A DNA stretch of 64,000 bases from Spinacia oleracea (GCF_020520425.1 NC_079491.1:29317449-29381448); one strand, 5' to 3'; shown: positions 12,672 through 25,800, counted from the first letter of the stretch. The notes: generated by a model not told the origin, from the letters alone. Made by a program: numbers and translations.

Positions 12672-12930
12672 TAAATAATAATTAATAATTAATAATTAAT
12701 AATTAATAATTAATAATTAATAATTAATAATTAATAATTAATAATTAATAATTAATAATTAATAATTAATAATTAATAATTAATAATTAATAATTAATAA
12801 TTAATAATTAATAATTAATAATTAATAATTAATAATTAATAATTAATAATTAATAATTAATAATTAATAATTAGTAACTAGTAACTAGTAACTAGTAATT
12901 AGTAATTAGTAATTAGTAATTAGTAATTAG
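12672..12930. repeat. Heptanucleotide (TTAATAA)n array with a TTAGTAA variant block
   Basis: Period-7 repeat of TTAATAA for about 200 bases, changing to AGTAACT and AGTAATT forms at 12872-12930. After the Stowaway MITE the TTAATAA repeat resumes at 13204-13240, so the MITE sits inside the array. Confidence 0.95.
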
Positions 12931-12932
12931 TA

Positions 12933-13203
12933 CTACCTCCGTTCCTAAAAGTTCTTTACGCTTTCCGTTTTAGTCCGTTCCTGAAAGTTCTTTACACTCC
13001 TACTTTATTCCATTTTTACTCCTATTTGGCCCACCATAAATAACCCACTCACAATACTTTAATATTAGTTTCCACCCACTCACATTGTTGGACAATTTAT
13101 AGCCACTCATTTTTCATTTGTTACCCCATCATCACATGTTCACCAAAATTCCTTAATTACCGTGCAAATAGTAACCGTAAAGATCATTTAGGAACGGAGG
13201 TAG
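12933..13203. mobile_element. Stowaway MITE
   Basis: Terminal inverted repeats CTACCTCCGTTCCT and AGGAACGGAGGTAG, flanked by TA on both sides (12931-12932 and 13204-13205), 271 bp, no coding capacity: the hallmarks of Stowaway elements of the Tc1/mariner superfamily. Confidence 0.9.
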
Positions 13204-13928
13204 TAATTAATAATTAATAATTAATAATTAATAATAAATATAAAAAATGAATAATAAATAATAAAAAATAAATAATAAAAAATTAATATTTATTATTTAT
13301 TATTTATTATTTATTATCTTACTTAGGAGAGAGAGAGGGGAGAAGAATGGACAAACCAAACAACATTCTTAAACAAAGGGTTTTCATTCCATTCTCCTTG
13401 ATTCCCATTCTCATTCCCTTTCCCTTTCTCCAACCAAACGGCCCCTTATTTTCTTGTTTTTTATTTTATTTTTATTTTTTGACGTATCCTTGAAGTACCC
13501 GTATTTTGAAATTTTGATTTTGCCGTATACGGTCCCCGTACCCGTATCCGTTTTTCCCCCGTATCCGTTTCCGTGCTACATAGACGATAAACTTAACTAC
13601 CACCTTAACTCGCCATTGTAGTTGGCGTTAGTGATGTCTTAGAAACGGAATAAAATCCATGATCTAGAGAGATACGGAATACTGGTGTACTAAGAAAGAA
13701 GAGAACTTTGTACCAAAAGCCCATAGCTTTTTTGTTTTAAAAAAATACCAGAAGATTTGTTGAAAACTCTTGGAAAAAGAAGTTATACACAGTCGACAAC
13801 GAAAAACAAGTTGAAAACCCTGAGAAAAGAGAGAGGGGAATGTGATTGTAATTTAAGGTACGAAAACTAGGGTTTTGTAATTGAATTCTGAATTTGATTG
13901 CAATTGGGTAAGAAATCAACATAAAAAC

Positions 13929-16386
13929 ATGGCTCAAAGTGGGAAGCTGATGCCGAATCTGGATCAGAATGGCACAAAGCTGCTCAATCTCACCGTTCTT
14001 CAGCGTATCGATCCTTCCGTTGAGGAGATTCTCATTACTGCTGCTCATGTTACCTTTTATGAATTTAACATTGAACTTAGCCAATGGGTATTCTCTCTCT
14101 TTCCCTCTATCTCTATCTATCTCTCTTTGCCGTCCTTGTTTCCTCAATATTTATCTGTTTCCTCAATCTGCAGAGTCGCAAGGACGTTGAAGGCTCCCTT
14201 TTTGTCGTTAAAAGGTTCCCATTTTTCCTATCATGTTGTAGCTTTTGATTATTTTTCCTTCAATTTGAGCAAAAGCAACTCCCTTTTGTATGCTTTCCTT
14301 GTTCAATCTGTCTTTTTCTACTATGAGAATAACACTCCTTTCACCCCCAATAAAAAGGTACGAGAAAAACAAAATTTCACTGTATATGTTTTCTTTGTTT
14401 TTTTCAGGAACACACAGCCTCGGTTTCAGTTTATTGTAATGAATCGGCGAAACACAGGTTAAATTTCCAAATTTGCATCACTCTTTGGGGTTTGAATCAA
14501 TGTCAGTGTCAATACTAATTTGGTTGATCAATATGTGATAGGAGTTATATGACTAGTTCAAAGTCAGAAATTATTCTTTCCATCTTTCATTAAGTCGAGT
14601 GAAAATTTGCCAATTTACTACTTAGTCAATTGCAAAGGACATTGAAATTTTGGGGTTGTAGAACTTTTTAATTGTAATGTCAAAGCCGTACTACCAATAG
14701 GGCAGGTCGGCTGTATGAACCAATTGACATTAGCTTCGGTGGACATCAACAAAGATGGGGTTCCAATGCCCAGTTGGTGGTTATATTTGTTTTAGTTGAC
14801 ATTGTTGGACCCATACATTGTTAGCATGGAAGAATGCCAGTTGTATCGTGAGTCTTGACCTGTGTTGACGTGGCCTGTATATCACGAGTTCACGGCTCAT
14901 TTCTCTACACTCCATGACCTATTTTTCTGCCATTTCTGGCAACAAAACTGCCATTTACTCTTGAGTCTTTCCGCTTGGATTCTCCTTTCAGACCTGGGCA
15001 ATTATCACGCATGGGGCATATACTATGTGGGTTGGAGATTAAAGGGTGGGATGGGGATGGGGATTTGGCGTTTGGGAGGAGGACCCCTATTGGCTCGGTG
15101 TGCCTTAAGCTTAACTAATCTGAACTGTTCCTTGACTACTTTTTTATTTTTGAAACAAGTGAAAATAATAATGAAGCCTTATTGTCATAAGATCATGTGG
15201 CCATAGAGTCATAGACTGTGAGATAATTGAGGTAAAATATAGAAAGTATGAACTGAAGTCCTGTCCACAGGAGGACTACAAAGCTTTGGTTGGTTTGTGT
15301 TCAGTCTCCTTTTGTCTCTGTCATCATTTCATCGCATATGAAGACACGGGTTTCTTCCCAATTTATTTGAGTTCTATTAAGAAACCTCTCTTGTGGATAC
15401 TGCTCGCTCTCTCCTGAAAAACCATAAGAATCGTGAGGAAGGAAATCAATGAGGGTCAACTATTTATACTAACATGGGGCAAAATCATATGATTATTTGT
15501 CAGCAACGTCTGTTGGCTAAGAGTTTATTTTTCTTGTTGAGATTGTCATCTTCTTGCAGTGTCTTCTTTCACTTTGACTGCTGCTTGGACTGTTATCCCC
15601 CACATGACTTCAAAAGCTTGAATAGTGGAAGCAATTTTCACACATATGGAAAGAAGTGTCAGTCGTCTTTTTTTCCTCAATCCACAGAGTTTTGTAATGT
15701 TGCTGAAGTCAGAAATCTCAGGCCTCTTGCATGAGATACAAATACCGACTCCTCCCACCCCCCCACTCCCAGGAGAGGAGAAGGGAGAAAAGGATTATAT
15801 GTTTAAACAGAGAAAGAAAATCGCTGTGAAATCATATTTGGCATTCTAAATAAATTATTTTGAATTTTTAAAGTCTTTCTGTGACTATGTTGTCAATTAA
15901 CATTGACTTGGAAGCTAAAGAAGCAATGTACTCAAATCTGCAGAAAATTTAGTAGAGAATCTTTTGGGAGATTTTGAGTATGAAATCCAATTACCATATT
16001 TATTATACCGCAATGCGGCACAAGAAGTAAATGGTATATGGTTCTATAATGCTCGTGAGTGTGAAGAGGTGGCTAATCTCTTTGGCAGGTATCTTCTCTC
16101 CTTGAACCCTAAACTAGAGAAATTACTTCTTCAATCACATGACTTGGTTTCAAATTTTCATTATAATAAATAAATTACATAGAAGATATCTTAACATAGA
16201 TTATGTTCTGTGCTTTCTTCAGGATACTTAATGCTTATTCCAAGGTTCCATCTAAGCCCAACATATCTTCATCTAAAAGGTAAATACTATATACAATCTA
16301 TGGTGTTATTTTTGTAAGAGTAGCTCAAAAGTTTTGTATTTATCATAAATTCACAAGGTGAAAGGCTAGATATCAAGAGCCCCCCT

Positions 16387-16421
<35 letters not shown>

Positions 16422-18876
16422 AGTTATAGAACTGCATGCAACGTATACGTGTTGTTATCCGTTTTATCTATCATGGGCGCTTAGCATATCTCCCTTGTAG
16501 TTGTAGTTGTAGTTGTAGTGTGTTAAAGAGGTCCAAACTTAAAAAACAAGACCCCCACACATAACTCAAGTCAAATTCTGTTTTCTCATGTTGTATAAAT
16601 GATGAGAAGTATTATTGCTTGTGGCCCTACAAGTCTAATAACAAGCCGGGGTGTTCCACTATCTGTAGATACCACATTACTACCTGAATCACAAGTTGCT
16701 AATATCTTCAAAATGGAAGATGAAACATGAAACTACCTGAATTACAAGTTGCAATATCATCAAAGTGATAGATGAAACATGGAACTTCCCTATCTAACTT
16801 ATGGTCTAATCCCTCTGTTTCAGAATAACTAACACACTTCCCTCTTTTGGCCGTTCCCAGAATAATTGACACACTTTCTTATTTGGAAAGGACTCACCAT
16901 TATTGAAATGTTTTTACTTCACCTACCATGGCCCATTAACTTCTCCCTCTCTCACATGTCCCCTTTCTAACAATATAAAATGATTCCACTAACTCTACTT
17001 TACATTAAACAACTCATTTTATGGTCCTCACTCAAACATTTTCTTAAACTATGTGGCTATTTCCCCAAATGAGCGTGTTAGTTATTCCGAAACGGAAAAG
17101 TATATAAACCATAATCTAGAGTTTGAGACAACTAAAGAAATTAAGTTATTGAGGTGTACTTTGTTCATTTGCTGTTCTCAGTGAACCCACAACCTTGTTC
17201 CTCTCCTCAGCTTTCTATATTGACAAACTACCTTCTTAAAAGATGCTAGGGAAAGTATCTAGTTGCTCATCTTGTTACCCATTGTTCATCACCGGTGGAT
17301 CTCGTTTCCCTGTTTTGCTGAGAAATAAAATAGAACGAGGCGTATAGATGGCAGGCCATCATGAACCATTTTTTTAGGGGGGTGGGGGGACAACTGATTA
17401 CCCTCTCTCGGGGTTGGGGACTGCAGAGGAAGGAGGGAGGGCAAGGGGAGGATCAACCTAAGGATAATTCCGTGAAATCAAGGTGCAGTTTTACTGTGGT
17501 ACACCATGCCCTTGTCCTGCTGTATTTTATATTCTCTGCTGTTGATTGAACAATACCATTCCCTCTGTAATGAAATTAGATGTTCATAAAAATGATTTGT
17601 CTATATTGCTTCTATGTAAAGGGTTTGTTATAACAAGTATATTACTGTTGCAGTGAATTTGAAGAACTAGAGGCAGTCCCAACTATGGCTGTTATGGATG
17701 GTCCACTGGAGCCATTGCAGACGACAACTACAAATGTTCCTGATGATCCTGCCTTTGTGAATTTCTTCAGTGTATTTCTTAGGCTTTTTTCTCTTCAACT
17801 TGAGAAATTTGAATGTTTTACAAGTTTATATGGGATTCATTTGCATTCTCTGTGACTGGTATTGAATTCATGTTTGCAGTCAGCTATGAATACGGGGAAT
17901 CCTTCAATTCCAACAATTACGGGAGAACTACAGAAGCCTTCTGCAACTTCCATCCTTGCTAGTCGGCCGATCACTATGCCCCCAATGGTTCCATCACCAC
18001 AAATAGCGTCTACTGCCACCTTAACATCCGCTTCTTTGCTGTCTCTGCTTGATACGTCAGAGTCAAACAACAATTACAACCATGTGACGAATCTTGTCAA
18101 ACCGTCCTCCTTTTCCAGTCTTCCTTCTGCCACTTATCCATTGATGGTGGCACCTGTTTCTTCATCTGTGCCGACTGCTCCTCCGCTGCACCCTCCTAAT
18201 CTTCAACGTCTTTATGGTGCTCAACTCCTCCAACCATTTCCTCCCCCAAATCCACCTCCATCTCTAACTCCATCATCAGCTCCCACTCCTAACTATGGGC
18301 CAGTTGTAAGCAGAGACAAGGTTCGGGAAGCTCTATTGTTACTTGTTCAGGTGAGTTTCAAATCTGTGATAATAATTATTTCAGGTGACAAATTATATTA
18401 CCACTAGTTTCAAAGGTGCACGTTTAACATTTAGAGCCATGCCTTACTTTACTCCTGTGTTGATTTGTAAAATTTCAATCCATGGACTTGTCTTTCAGTA
18501 GCTCACTTTCGGGTCTAGTAATACACCACAATTTAAAGATGTGTTGGAGCCTTGCATGTTGTGTGGGTATGCATTACTCATTTATACATGTTTAGTTCCT
18601 GTTTCCAAGCTTGAGCGTCTCTTTATACTTGAAATTATCTAAGAAACAATTGATTTATGTAAAACCAGTACCTATTGAATTTGTTATTGGGTCCAGGGAT
18701 CTTAATTATTTTTATATTTGCTCTGCTGATATTTTCTGCTGCCAAAAGTTTATCGCTTAAGATTCTTTTCTTTTTATTGTATTTTTTTCTTAACAGCAGT
18801 TATTTTGTTTGTGATACAGGATGATCAATTTATTGACATGGTGTATCGAACATTATTGAATTCTCACCTCTCTTGA
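13929..18876 (+). CDS. DCP1: mRNA-decapping enzyme subunit DCP1 (8 coding exons)
   Basis: Activates the Dcp2 decapping enzyme in cytoplasmic P-bodies, committing mRNA to 5'-3' decay. Exons: 13929-14087, 14174-14214, 14408-14457, 15944-16088, 16223-16279, 17654-17771, 17880-18350, 18820-18876; all introns are GT-AG and phases close, giving 365 residues, close to the length I recall for Arabidopsis DCP1 (about 367). Residues 1-145 form the EVH1-like domain: start MAQSGKLMPNLDQNGTKLLN, then ILITAAHVTFYEFNIELSQW and YRNAAQEVNGIWFYNARECE. A Ser/Pro-rich linker follows, with a proline-rich patch (QPFPPPNPPPSL), then the C-terminal trimerisation helix (SRDKVREALLLLVQDDQFID). The start is the first in-frame ATG, and it matches the family start. 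Its 3' end faces nicalin 890 bp away. Confidence 0.96.
16388..16428. repeat. 41-base poly-C tract in DCP1 intron 5
   Basis: An unbroken run of 41 cytosines, preceded by a second short C run. Such runs are rare in plant genes and prone to length error in sequencing or assembly. Confidence 0.9.
16681..16786. repeat. Tandem duplication in DCP1 intron 5
   Basis: Two copies of a roughly 53-bp unit starting TACCTGAATCACAAGTTG, diverged by several substitutions and small indels. Confidence 0.8.
16809..17100. mobile_element. Stowaway MITE in DCP1 intron 5
   Basis: Inverted ends CCCTCTGTTTCAGAATAACT and GTTATTCCGAAACGGAAAAG with TA on both sides, about 290 bp, noncoding. It lies about 550 bp upstream of the exon 6 acceptor. 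Confidence 0.8.
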
Positions 18877-19764
18877 AGGTTGTAATTCTCATTCAAGTGT
18901 GTTCGAGTATTTGTGTACAGCAACTTCCATGACTACCAGTTTGATGGGAAAAAATGTAATTACCTTTTTCTTGAACAAAAAAAAACATTTCCTTGCCAAG
19001 CTGGTGTTCGATATATGTGTGTAAGATGAGTTGTTTGTCTCTTTTTTTTAAGAAAGGAAAATTTTAATAGTCACCTTTTGTGTATATCACTATTTTTTTC
19101 TCACGATTATCCTTGATGAGATAAAGTATGAAGTTGGCACATTATTTTTGGTATAACTTGACGAGTTAGTTAAATACATTGGCTTTCTTTCAAGGTCTAG
19201 CAATTTAAACATATCCAGCTGCAATATCGTAAATCTTTAACACATTAAAAAGAAATCAGATAAACTTTGTGTCGCATAATTGATGCATATGCTTTCCGGA
19301 AATTGCATTCTCATAAATTGTAACCGAAGCAGATAAACTTTTCGTCAGTGTTACCAATTCATAGCTACTCCTGTTACAAACCACCGGTTAACATCATATT
19401 TTGCCTAGGATTGGTTTCCCCAGTGGAAAAAGTACTATGTAAGAAACAATCACAAAATTGACTATAAAAGGTGTTCAAATTGTGGATGGTAAAACCAAAC
19501 ACTGACCAATAGTCATATTTTAACAAAACTTAGGCTTGTCAATAATGCACCAAATTCTCAGATGTAAAATTTCTTTCTGAAATGGACGCCTCTTCCTACT
19601 TGTAGATTAATCTACAAAGCACCAGCAATGTCAAATCTGCACCTGCAGCATTTATGGTTCAGGCTGGAAAAAAATGACGGTAGCCTAGACTGCAAGAAAC
19701 ATCATTGTCTTTGAGTGTGCAGCAAGCTTTAAGATGTCCAACAATTAGCCCCCTTTCTGCAGAA
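18877..19764. other. Convergent 3' regions of DCP1 and nicalin
   Basis: The 888 bp between the two stop codons holds the 3' untranslated regions of both genes. No further gene or clear repeat is seen. Confidence 0.6.
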
Positions 19765-19827
19765 TTAAGTTGTTTTCACTTTCCGGGATGGTGGTCTTCG
19801 AAATAAACTGATGAGATCATCAAGACC
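19765..19827 (-). CDS. NCLN: Last coding exon of nicalin (21 codons)
   Basis: After the transmembrane exon the frame would stop two codons into the intron (AGG|GTGAGATAG). A canonical acceptor (CATCAG) 83 bases further on opens a 63-base exon reading GLDDLISLFRRPPSRKVKTT and a stop. This tail agrees with my memory of plant nicalins. It is too short to stand out as an ORF, so it is listed separately. Confidence 0.88.
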   Translation of the reverse strand, partial: GLDDLISLFRRPPSRKVKTT

Positions 19828-22800
19828 CTGATGGACAAATACAATAAGGTCACTACTAAACATGAAACAATCACGACTACTCATGCATTTTTCAAAGTTA
19901 TCTATCTCACCCTGGTTGTAATGACAAGGAAACTGAATAGCACTATCAAGTATGATCCCAGAACTAGCAACAACAGCAAGTCAAATGTTACACTAGCCAC
20001 CTGCAATAACCCATATTTAATTAGTCCAATAGATATTGGTATAAATAACTGTCTGTATAGAAACATTGGCATGTGCACACACTGCAAATACATCAACAAA
20101 AGAAAGGATACCTGGTAAATATTTAGAGTGGCCTTCGTTGAATCATAAAAAGTGAAAATTCCATCAAGATTCTCATGTTGTACACTCACCTCAGCCGTAT
20201 GCTCTGCCAATTCCTACCATCAAAAAAGCAAATTATGGGGAAGTCTTAATATAAAATGTCCCAGCATATAAATACACAGCATGTTCCTCAATGATATAAA
20301 CCATGAAAATCCCAGAGAGCAGCAGCATTCAAATATTGACAGGACAAAACCCCTCAAGCAATTTTCCTTTGAGGGTATCATTTTGAGCTGTTTGACAAGC
20401 AATATCCTCACTGTCGAAGCATTGGTAGCTATGAAGCTATCAAAAAATGTGCCCCCTTCTTACACTCACCTACCTTTTTACTCCCCTTCTCTTATTCTAT
20501 CCACCTTTTTCTTATACTACCTCAACTTTTTCAAAACTCTCAACACCACATCTACAGTAACCAAGTTGGACAAAAAAAAATGGAGGTGGTAAGCATTTGT
20601 AATAGACCTATTAGATTTTGTAATCGAATCCCATCTCCAAATTTCTGAAATTTTTACTGCATTCTAAAGATCACAATGCATAACACCTTGATGGACAATA
20701 TGGCAAGGACCTCCAGAAATAACACGTAGCAGTCTCTATGGAAAAAACTAAGCTCCTCGGATAAAGAATCTGGCATGGCAAGCTTTGCCGGATGGGTGCC
20801 ATTCAACGACCAATCTGGCCTGTAAGAGATAGTAAAATGGTGGGTGGATGTAAGAAAAAAGTGGGTAGAAATGTAGAATAAGAGAGATAGAGTGTGTACA
20901 AATGTGTAACTATTGTGTGGAAAAGGGGTAAGATGGTAAAATATGTATTCAAAAAATAGAATAAAGTAGAAGTGGGTAGAACAAGAAAAAACACCCTTTT
21001 TGGAAAGTGGGTACATAAAAGAAACAGAGGGAGTATGAGAAAGTTGCCGGAGAGCAAAAGAATATGGTAAAAAGGGAATGTCCTTTTTCATTGCAAATTT
21101 GCAATAAAGGCTGCAGCTAGGATGTGGAACTAAAAGATCTAGCCTACTTGCGACCAGAAACCAAGCCCAAACGGGATGGTCTATACTCTCAACTGATGTA
21201 TAAAACGATCAAAGTCGAAGCAGCCAAGGTTAGGTAGGTAGGCTTGGGTGTTCAGATGATTCATTGGCGCAACATCAGCGCTACTATTAGTAAGTGATGT
21301 CTCAGGCTGCCCAAGCAGAGGCGGCAGATATACGGTATTTTGCTCGAATATATCATGAAATGTGGGCTCTGACTAGTGGTAGTTTTAGGTATTTTCTAAG
21401 TAAATTTTTCTTTGTTTTATCCTTTATTTTCCTTAGTTTCTTACTTTAATAATTTATAGATTATTGATTGTTTCTAGGCTTCTAGCTATTTTTATGTATT
21501 TTAGGTTTTATTTTACTAGTTTATTTGATTTTCTTTATTTTACAGTTAGATCTTTATAAATGTATATATTTGATTGTTGCTCTTATTTTGGTTTAGTTTT
21601 TTTTATTTTCTGTTTTCCATTTCTCCCCCCATGTTTATTTTTATTTGTGTAGGTGAGTGTATCAATGTCCGGGCGTGAGTTTGAAGATCCGAGTTGATTA
21701 TGTTGATTGGTCATGAATTATGAGCAACGAAGCTTGGACTTCCTGTTTTCGAGGTAGCTAATTACAACACATGCCACCTTATGCTACACCACCTTTCAAA
21801 CCTATCCTACACCACCTCTATCTCCGCAGCCCCACCCATTCACCTCGGCCCCAGCCATCTCCACATTGCCTCTTTCCTCCATCTAGGATGCTCGGACTCG
21901 GCTCACCACCCCTCCGTACCGGTGTCGACACGACGCGACCCGGGTGCGGACACGGAATCCGGATCGGACCCGCCGGAGAGAAAGTGGACTCGGCAACTCG
22001 CTAACCCTAGATCTAAAATTGAAGGAAGAAAACAACAAATCAAGAGCCGAAACCTTAGGGCTTTTGTTCGGCCAAAAAATCCGAGTAGATTGAAACCAGC
22101 GACTTGTTCGTTTTCTTCTCCGGCGAAGGGTGGCTGTCTTCACCTTCTCTTCGACCTTTTAAAAAAAAAATGGACATTGTGCTGGTTCTGGTTCTGGTTT
22201 TCTATTTTTATTTTTTTATGTGGGGTTGGGTAATGGAAGAAAGTCACGTGATTTCCATCTCTCATTTTATTCATTACTGATTCTTCTACCTCTTTTTCTG
22301 TTTTTTAACTTTATTGGTGGGGTATTCTTGACTCTTGAGTCCTTTTATTATGCCTCTTTTTCTGTTTTTTACTTTATTTAATATCAGCAATAAAGTATGG
22401 TATATTTATCCAACCAAGGAGTTTGACTTCTCACCTACTTCTCCATAATACTGAAATTATGTATATTTAAAAAAAAAAAAAAAAAACCCAGTACTTTTAA
22501 AAAAAAAATCTGCAAATAAAAATAAAAAATCTTTATTTTTTTTTTGCATTGCCGTGTCCCCGAGTCCAAATACCAGTTTTGGACCCTTTCGAAACGTGTC
22601 CCCGAGTCCTTGATTTTTGAGTTTCTCATGTCCGACACTCGGATCCCTTACCCGAGTCCGACACCCGTACCCGAGTCCGAGCATCCTAGTCCTCCATTAC
22701 AACAACAACCCCATCCACGCAGCCTTCTCCATCGATTCAGAACAACATCCAGCACCACACCTTCCTATCGCGGTCTCCCTGCACCCTCTCCTCTCTACAT

Positions 22801-25800
22801 ATCTACCTTCAGCCTCCCCTTCACCCTTCGTCCAACCACCTCACTGTGGCAGCAACATCCAGCAACCGCTGGCAACCCCTGCCCCTCCTCGCCTCCACTT
22901 CAAGTTCAGCCCAGCAGCCGCCGCACTTTCCTTGCAACACCAAAACCAGCACCAAGAACAACCATAAACACACACCCCACCATTCTCGCCCCTCAATTCC
23001 TCCAACACAGCCACCAAACACATCCCAAAAAAGAAGCAGAGCATTGTTTAGATGCAGTCACACAACATAAAATGATGTCGGCGCACAAAACTATGAATTT
23101 CGATCAATTTCATCATGCGGCCGCAGCCAAACTGCACTGCAGGCACACCTTTTTCCTCTGCGGTTGCACTGGTTGCTTGTGACAGAATTTAAAGTCACGT
23201 GACTGGCTTAATTGGGTGGTCCTCCATTTCTTTGGAGCCGTGCTATTTTACGATAAGGATGAAGGCTACTATTTGTGTGTGCTGCTATGGAGGGAGGAAA
23301 ATCATCATGAAGAAGCGGCACATGAAGAGAAGGAAATGAAGGAAGAGATAGGGGGATCGGATTGTTCAATTTTGGCCTCTTTTCCTTTTCTATTTTTACT
23401 ACTATCCTTTTCCTTTTCTCCTCTTTTGATTCTTTTTAGTTAGTTTTAGATTTACTTTCATTTTACTTCTCTCTTTTATTTCTTTTTAGGCTTGTAGGAT
23501 AAACACCCAATTCTGGGTCATGACCAATAAAAATATACATAATAAAAGAGATTAGGTTTAGCCTCCATAGTTAGTTCTAGAGAGAGAAAGTGAGGAAAAT
23601 CAATGATAAATAGAGGATTTAGGATAATAATCTAGTGACAAGTTGATTTGAAGAATACCACTATTAATCAATGAAAATTTTCTCTCTTTTTTTTAGTACT
23701 TTGATTAGATTAATTGTTTTTGCTTAGTTTAATGATTCATGCTTAACTTAGTTGTTTTAATCTTTAGATTAGTTATTGTTTATGTTAGTATCATGTTTTT
23801 AGTTGTTAATTTCTTCAAATTCCTTGTTTCTATGATTATGGAGTAGTGTAATGGTCAGGGTTTAGGTGAAAACCCAAGAAAGATTGATTTGGGGATTTGA
23901 GTTGGAAATTATGGACTTTCATGATTAAATTATTGCATATTTGAGCATTTCTGATACATATTGCATTCAAATTAGCTACTTGAGTGTTACTTGATTCCTT
24001 GGAGTAGTCATACTAGGTTAACAAGGGATTGTTACTTAGCTTTGACAATTGGTTGACTAGGTTTGATTGACCCCGAGTAAGTTAGTATAAAATGGGAGTT
24101 CATACTTGATACTTAGGGAAATTACTCATGCACCGGGGGGTGGTTGGAGTTATTTAGGAGGTCAACGTTCATTCATGTAGTGTTTGTATACCGTCTCTAA
24201 TTTGGATCATCTTATGTTCATTTCATGATTTTTTGGTGTTTGACCTCATTCCTTAATCTTGTTTATCTTTGGTAATTAATTGTAGTTGGTTAGTGACTTT
24301 TCCGATTCAATCCCTAGCTTATTGTTTGATTAGCAAAAGTTAGTGTATCCTTAATCCTTGTAGATAACTACCCTTGCTTATCACTTTACTTAGGGTAGTG
24401 ATAATTAGGTATATTGTTTGATTAGGAGGACTAACAGGTCCTAGTGGGATCGGTTATTTGAAGATTGTCTGAATGTTAAATGCTAGGGATATGAAAAGTA
24501 TCATCTGCTCTGATTATTGTTAATCCCAACAATTTCCCAGCTATAAATTTATAAAACTGCCTATTTCTGCAAGGACAAAGTGACCAACACCTTAGGTCTT
24601 ACAAATGTTGCCCGATGCCATTTCAATCCCAAAAGGAAGGAAACAAGTTGAAACACGAATGCCAATTAAATTATACAGAAATCTTATTTGAATAATCATA
24701 AAGATTCCAGGATTAAATAGTTTCACACATGTCACACAGGAATCATTAAATGAGCAAGATCTTGAGTATTTCCTTCTATGTTCTGAGAGCATTCAAGCGA
24801 ATAAAAAACGATTAGTCCGCCTTATTAACCGTACATGCCTATGTTAGATATCAAGACATTTTTTTCCCTTCAAAAGCACTGAAGTCGTATGCACAGTTAC
24901 AGATTGATTATGAAAAAAATCTTAGCAAACGGCAGGCTCACCTTTCTGAGAGCACCAATGAACGGATCAGTTTTCGGAAGGAAAGGAGCAACTCGAGGTG
25001 TCCGCGATAAAAGACTCAGCCATGAAGCTATGTAAGATGGATTGACTGCTAAGCTACTGTTTTCTGCAAATATCTGAATATTTTTTCCTTCATGCCCATA
25101 TATATGCCTCTGCTTACAAGAAAGTAAAATTTCACATTAGACTGCTCAAACATAGGCATAAATTTTGTAGAACACAGATCAGTAAAAAATGCCAGCTTCA
25201 GTAAATAATTTTTTTAATTTTTTTTCTTCTGATGGCCAGTAAATACAAGGATGAGCATACATAGGCTTAGACGGTTAGACCTCCGGCGAAGGAAAGGAAA
25301 ACAAAAAAATAACTTTAGTACACACAGGCTCACATCAAAATACAACAGAATAACTCATCAGATTCGTATAAAGTACTTCCTCTATTTCATAAAAAAACTG
25401 AAACAGTTGCCATTCTGGTAAGTTTCAAAGAATGCAACACTTATTTTTTGGGGAGTTTTATAGTCCAAAATCACAAATTCAATAACCCTTAACCAAACAA
25501 TCAACAGAACTAATACCCCACCTCTCTAGAAATCTCTGCCGGACCACCACCACCATCTTCTTTCCGGACACCAGCTGTGCGGAAGCACCACCCAGCCACC
25601 CCCACCCCCATCAACTATGAAAACACCACCTGGATGAAACATCAGTATCCTTCCCACCCCATCGTTCATTCTCATAAAAAATGAGGGCATGGAGAGAGGG
25701 AGCAGAACAATCCTCCCTAATTACCCGGCAACAGATCCTAAAACTACTTCTTCTTATACTCTTCAATCCTAGAACTACTTCAACTCTTCAACAACTGTTG

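Larger units (their letters stand above)
12480..13445. mobile_element. Harbinger/Tourist-like MITE carrying an expanded satellite
   Basis: The left end GGGGCATTTGGTTGGG and the right end CCAACCAAACGGCCCC are inverted repeats. Similarity runs inward (GGAAAGGGAAAGGGAATGA against its complement near 13405-13432). Flanking triplets are TTG and TTA, consistent with a decayed 3-bp TTA-type duplication. The interior is mostly a heptanucleotide array plus a Stowaway MITE. Confidence 0.55.
11828..13583. mobile_element. hAT-like element with terminal inverted repeats, host of nested insertions
   Basis: The ends are CTATGAAGCACGG (left) and CCGTGCTACATAG (right), inverted copies with one mismatch. The sub-terminal parts are rich in GGGTACGG/CCGTACCC words, a common feature of hAT ends. 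I find no clear 8-bp target duplication, so the class assignment is tentative. It contains a Tourist/Harbinger-like MITE (12480-13445), a heptanucleotide array and a Stowaway MITE. No transposase frame is visible. Confidence 0.5.

Noticed and set aside
20654-21091. 145-residue minus-strand frame in nicalin intron 11
   Set aside because: Phe/Ser/His-rich translation of low-complexity GGGTAAGA-type DNA, probably a decayed MITE; no exon signals fit nicalin.
21771-23182. Pro/Ser/Thr-rich frames that could be an extensin-like gene
   Set aside because: No signal peptide or regular repeat; the region is split by a hAT element and lies in an intron on the opposite strand of nicalin.
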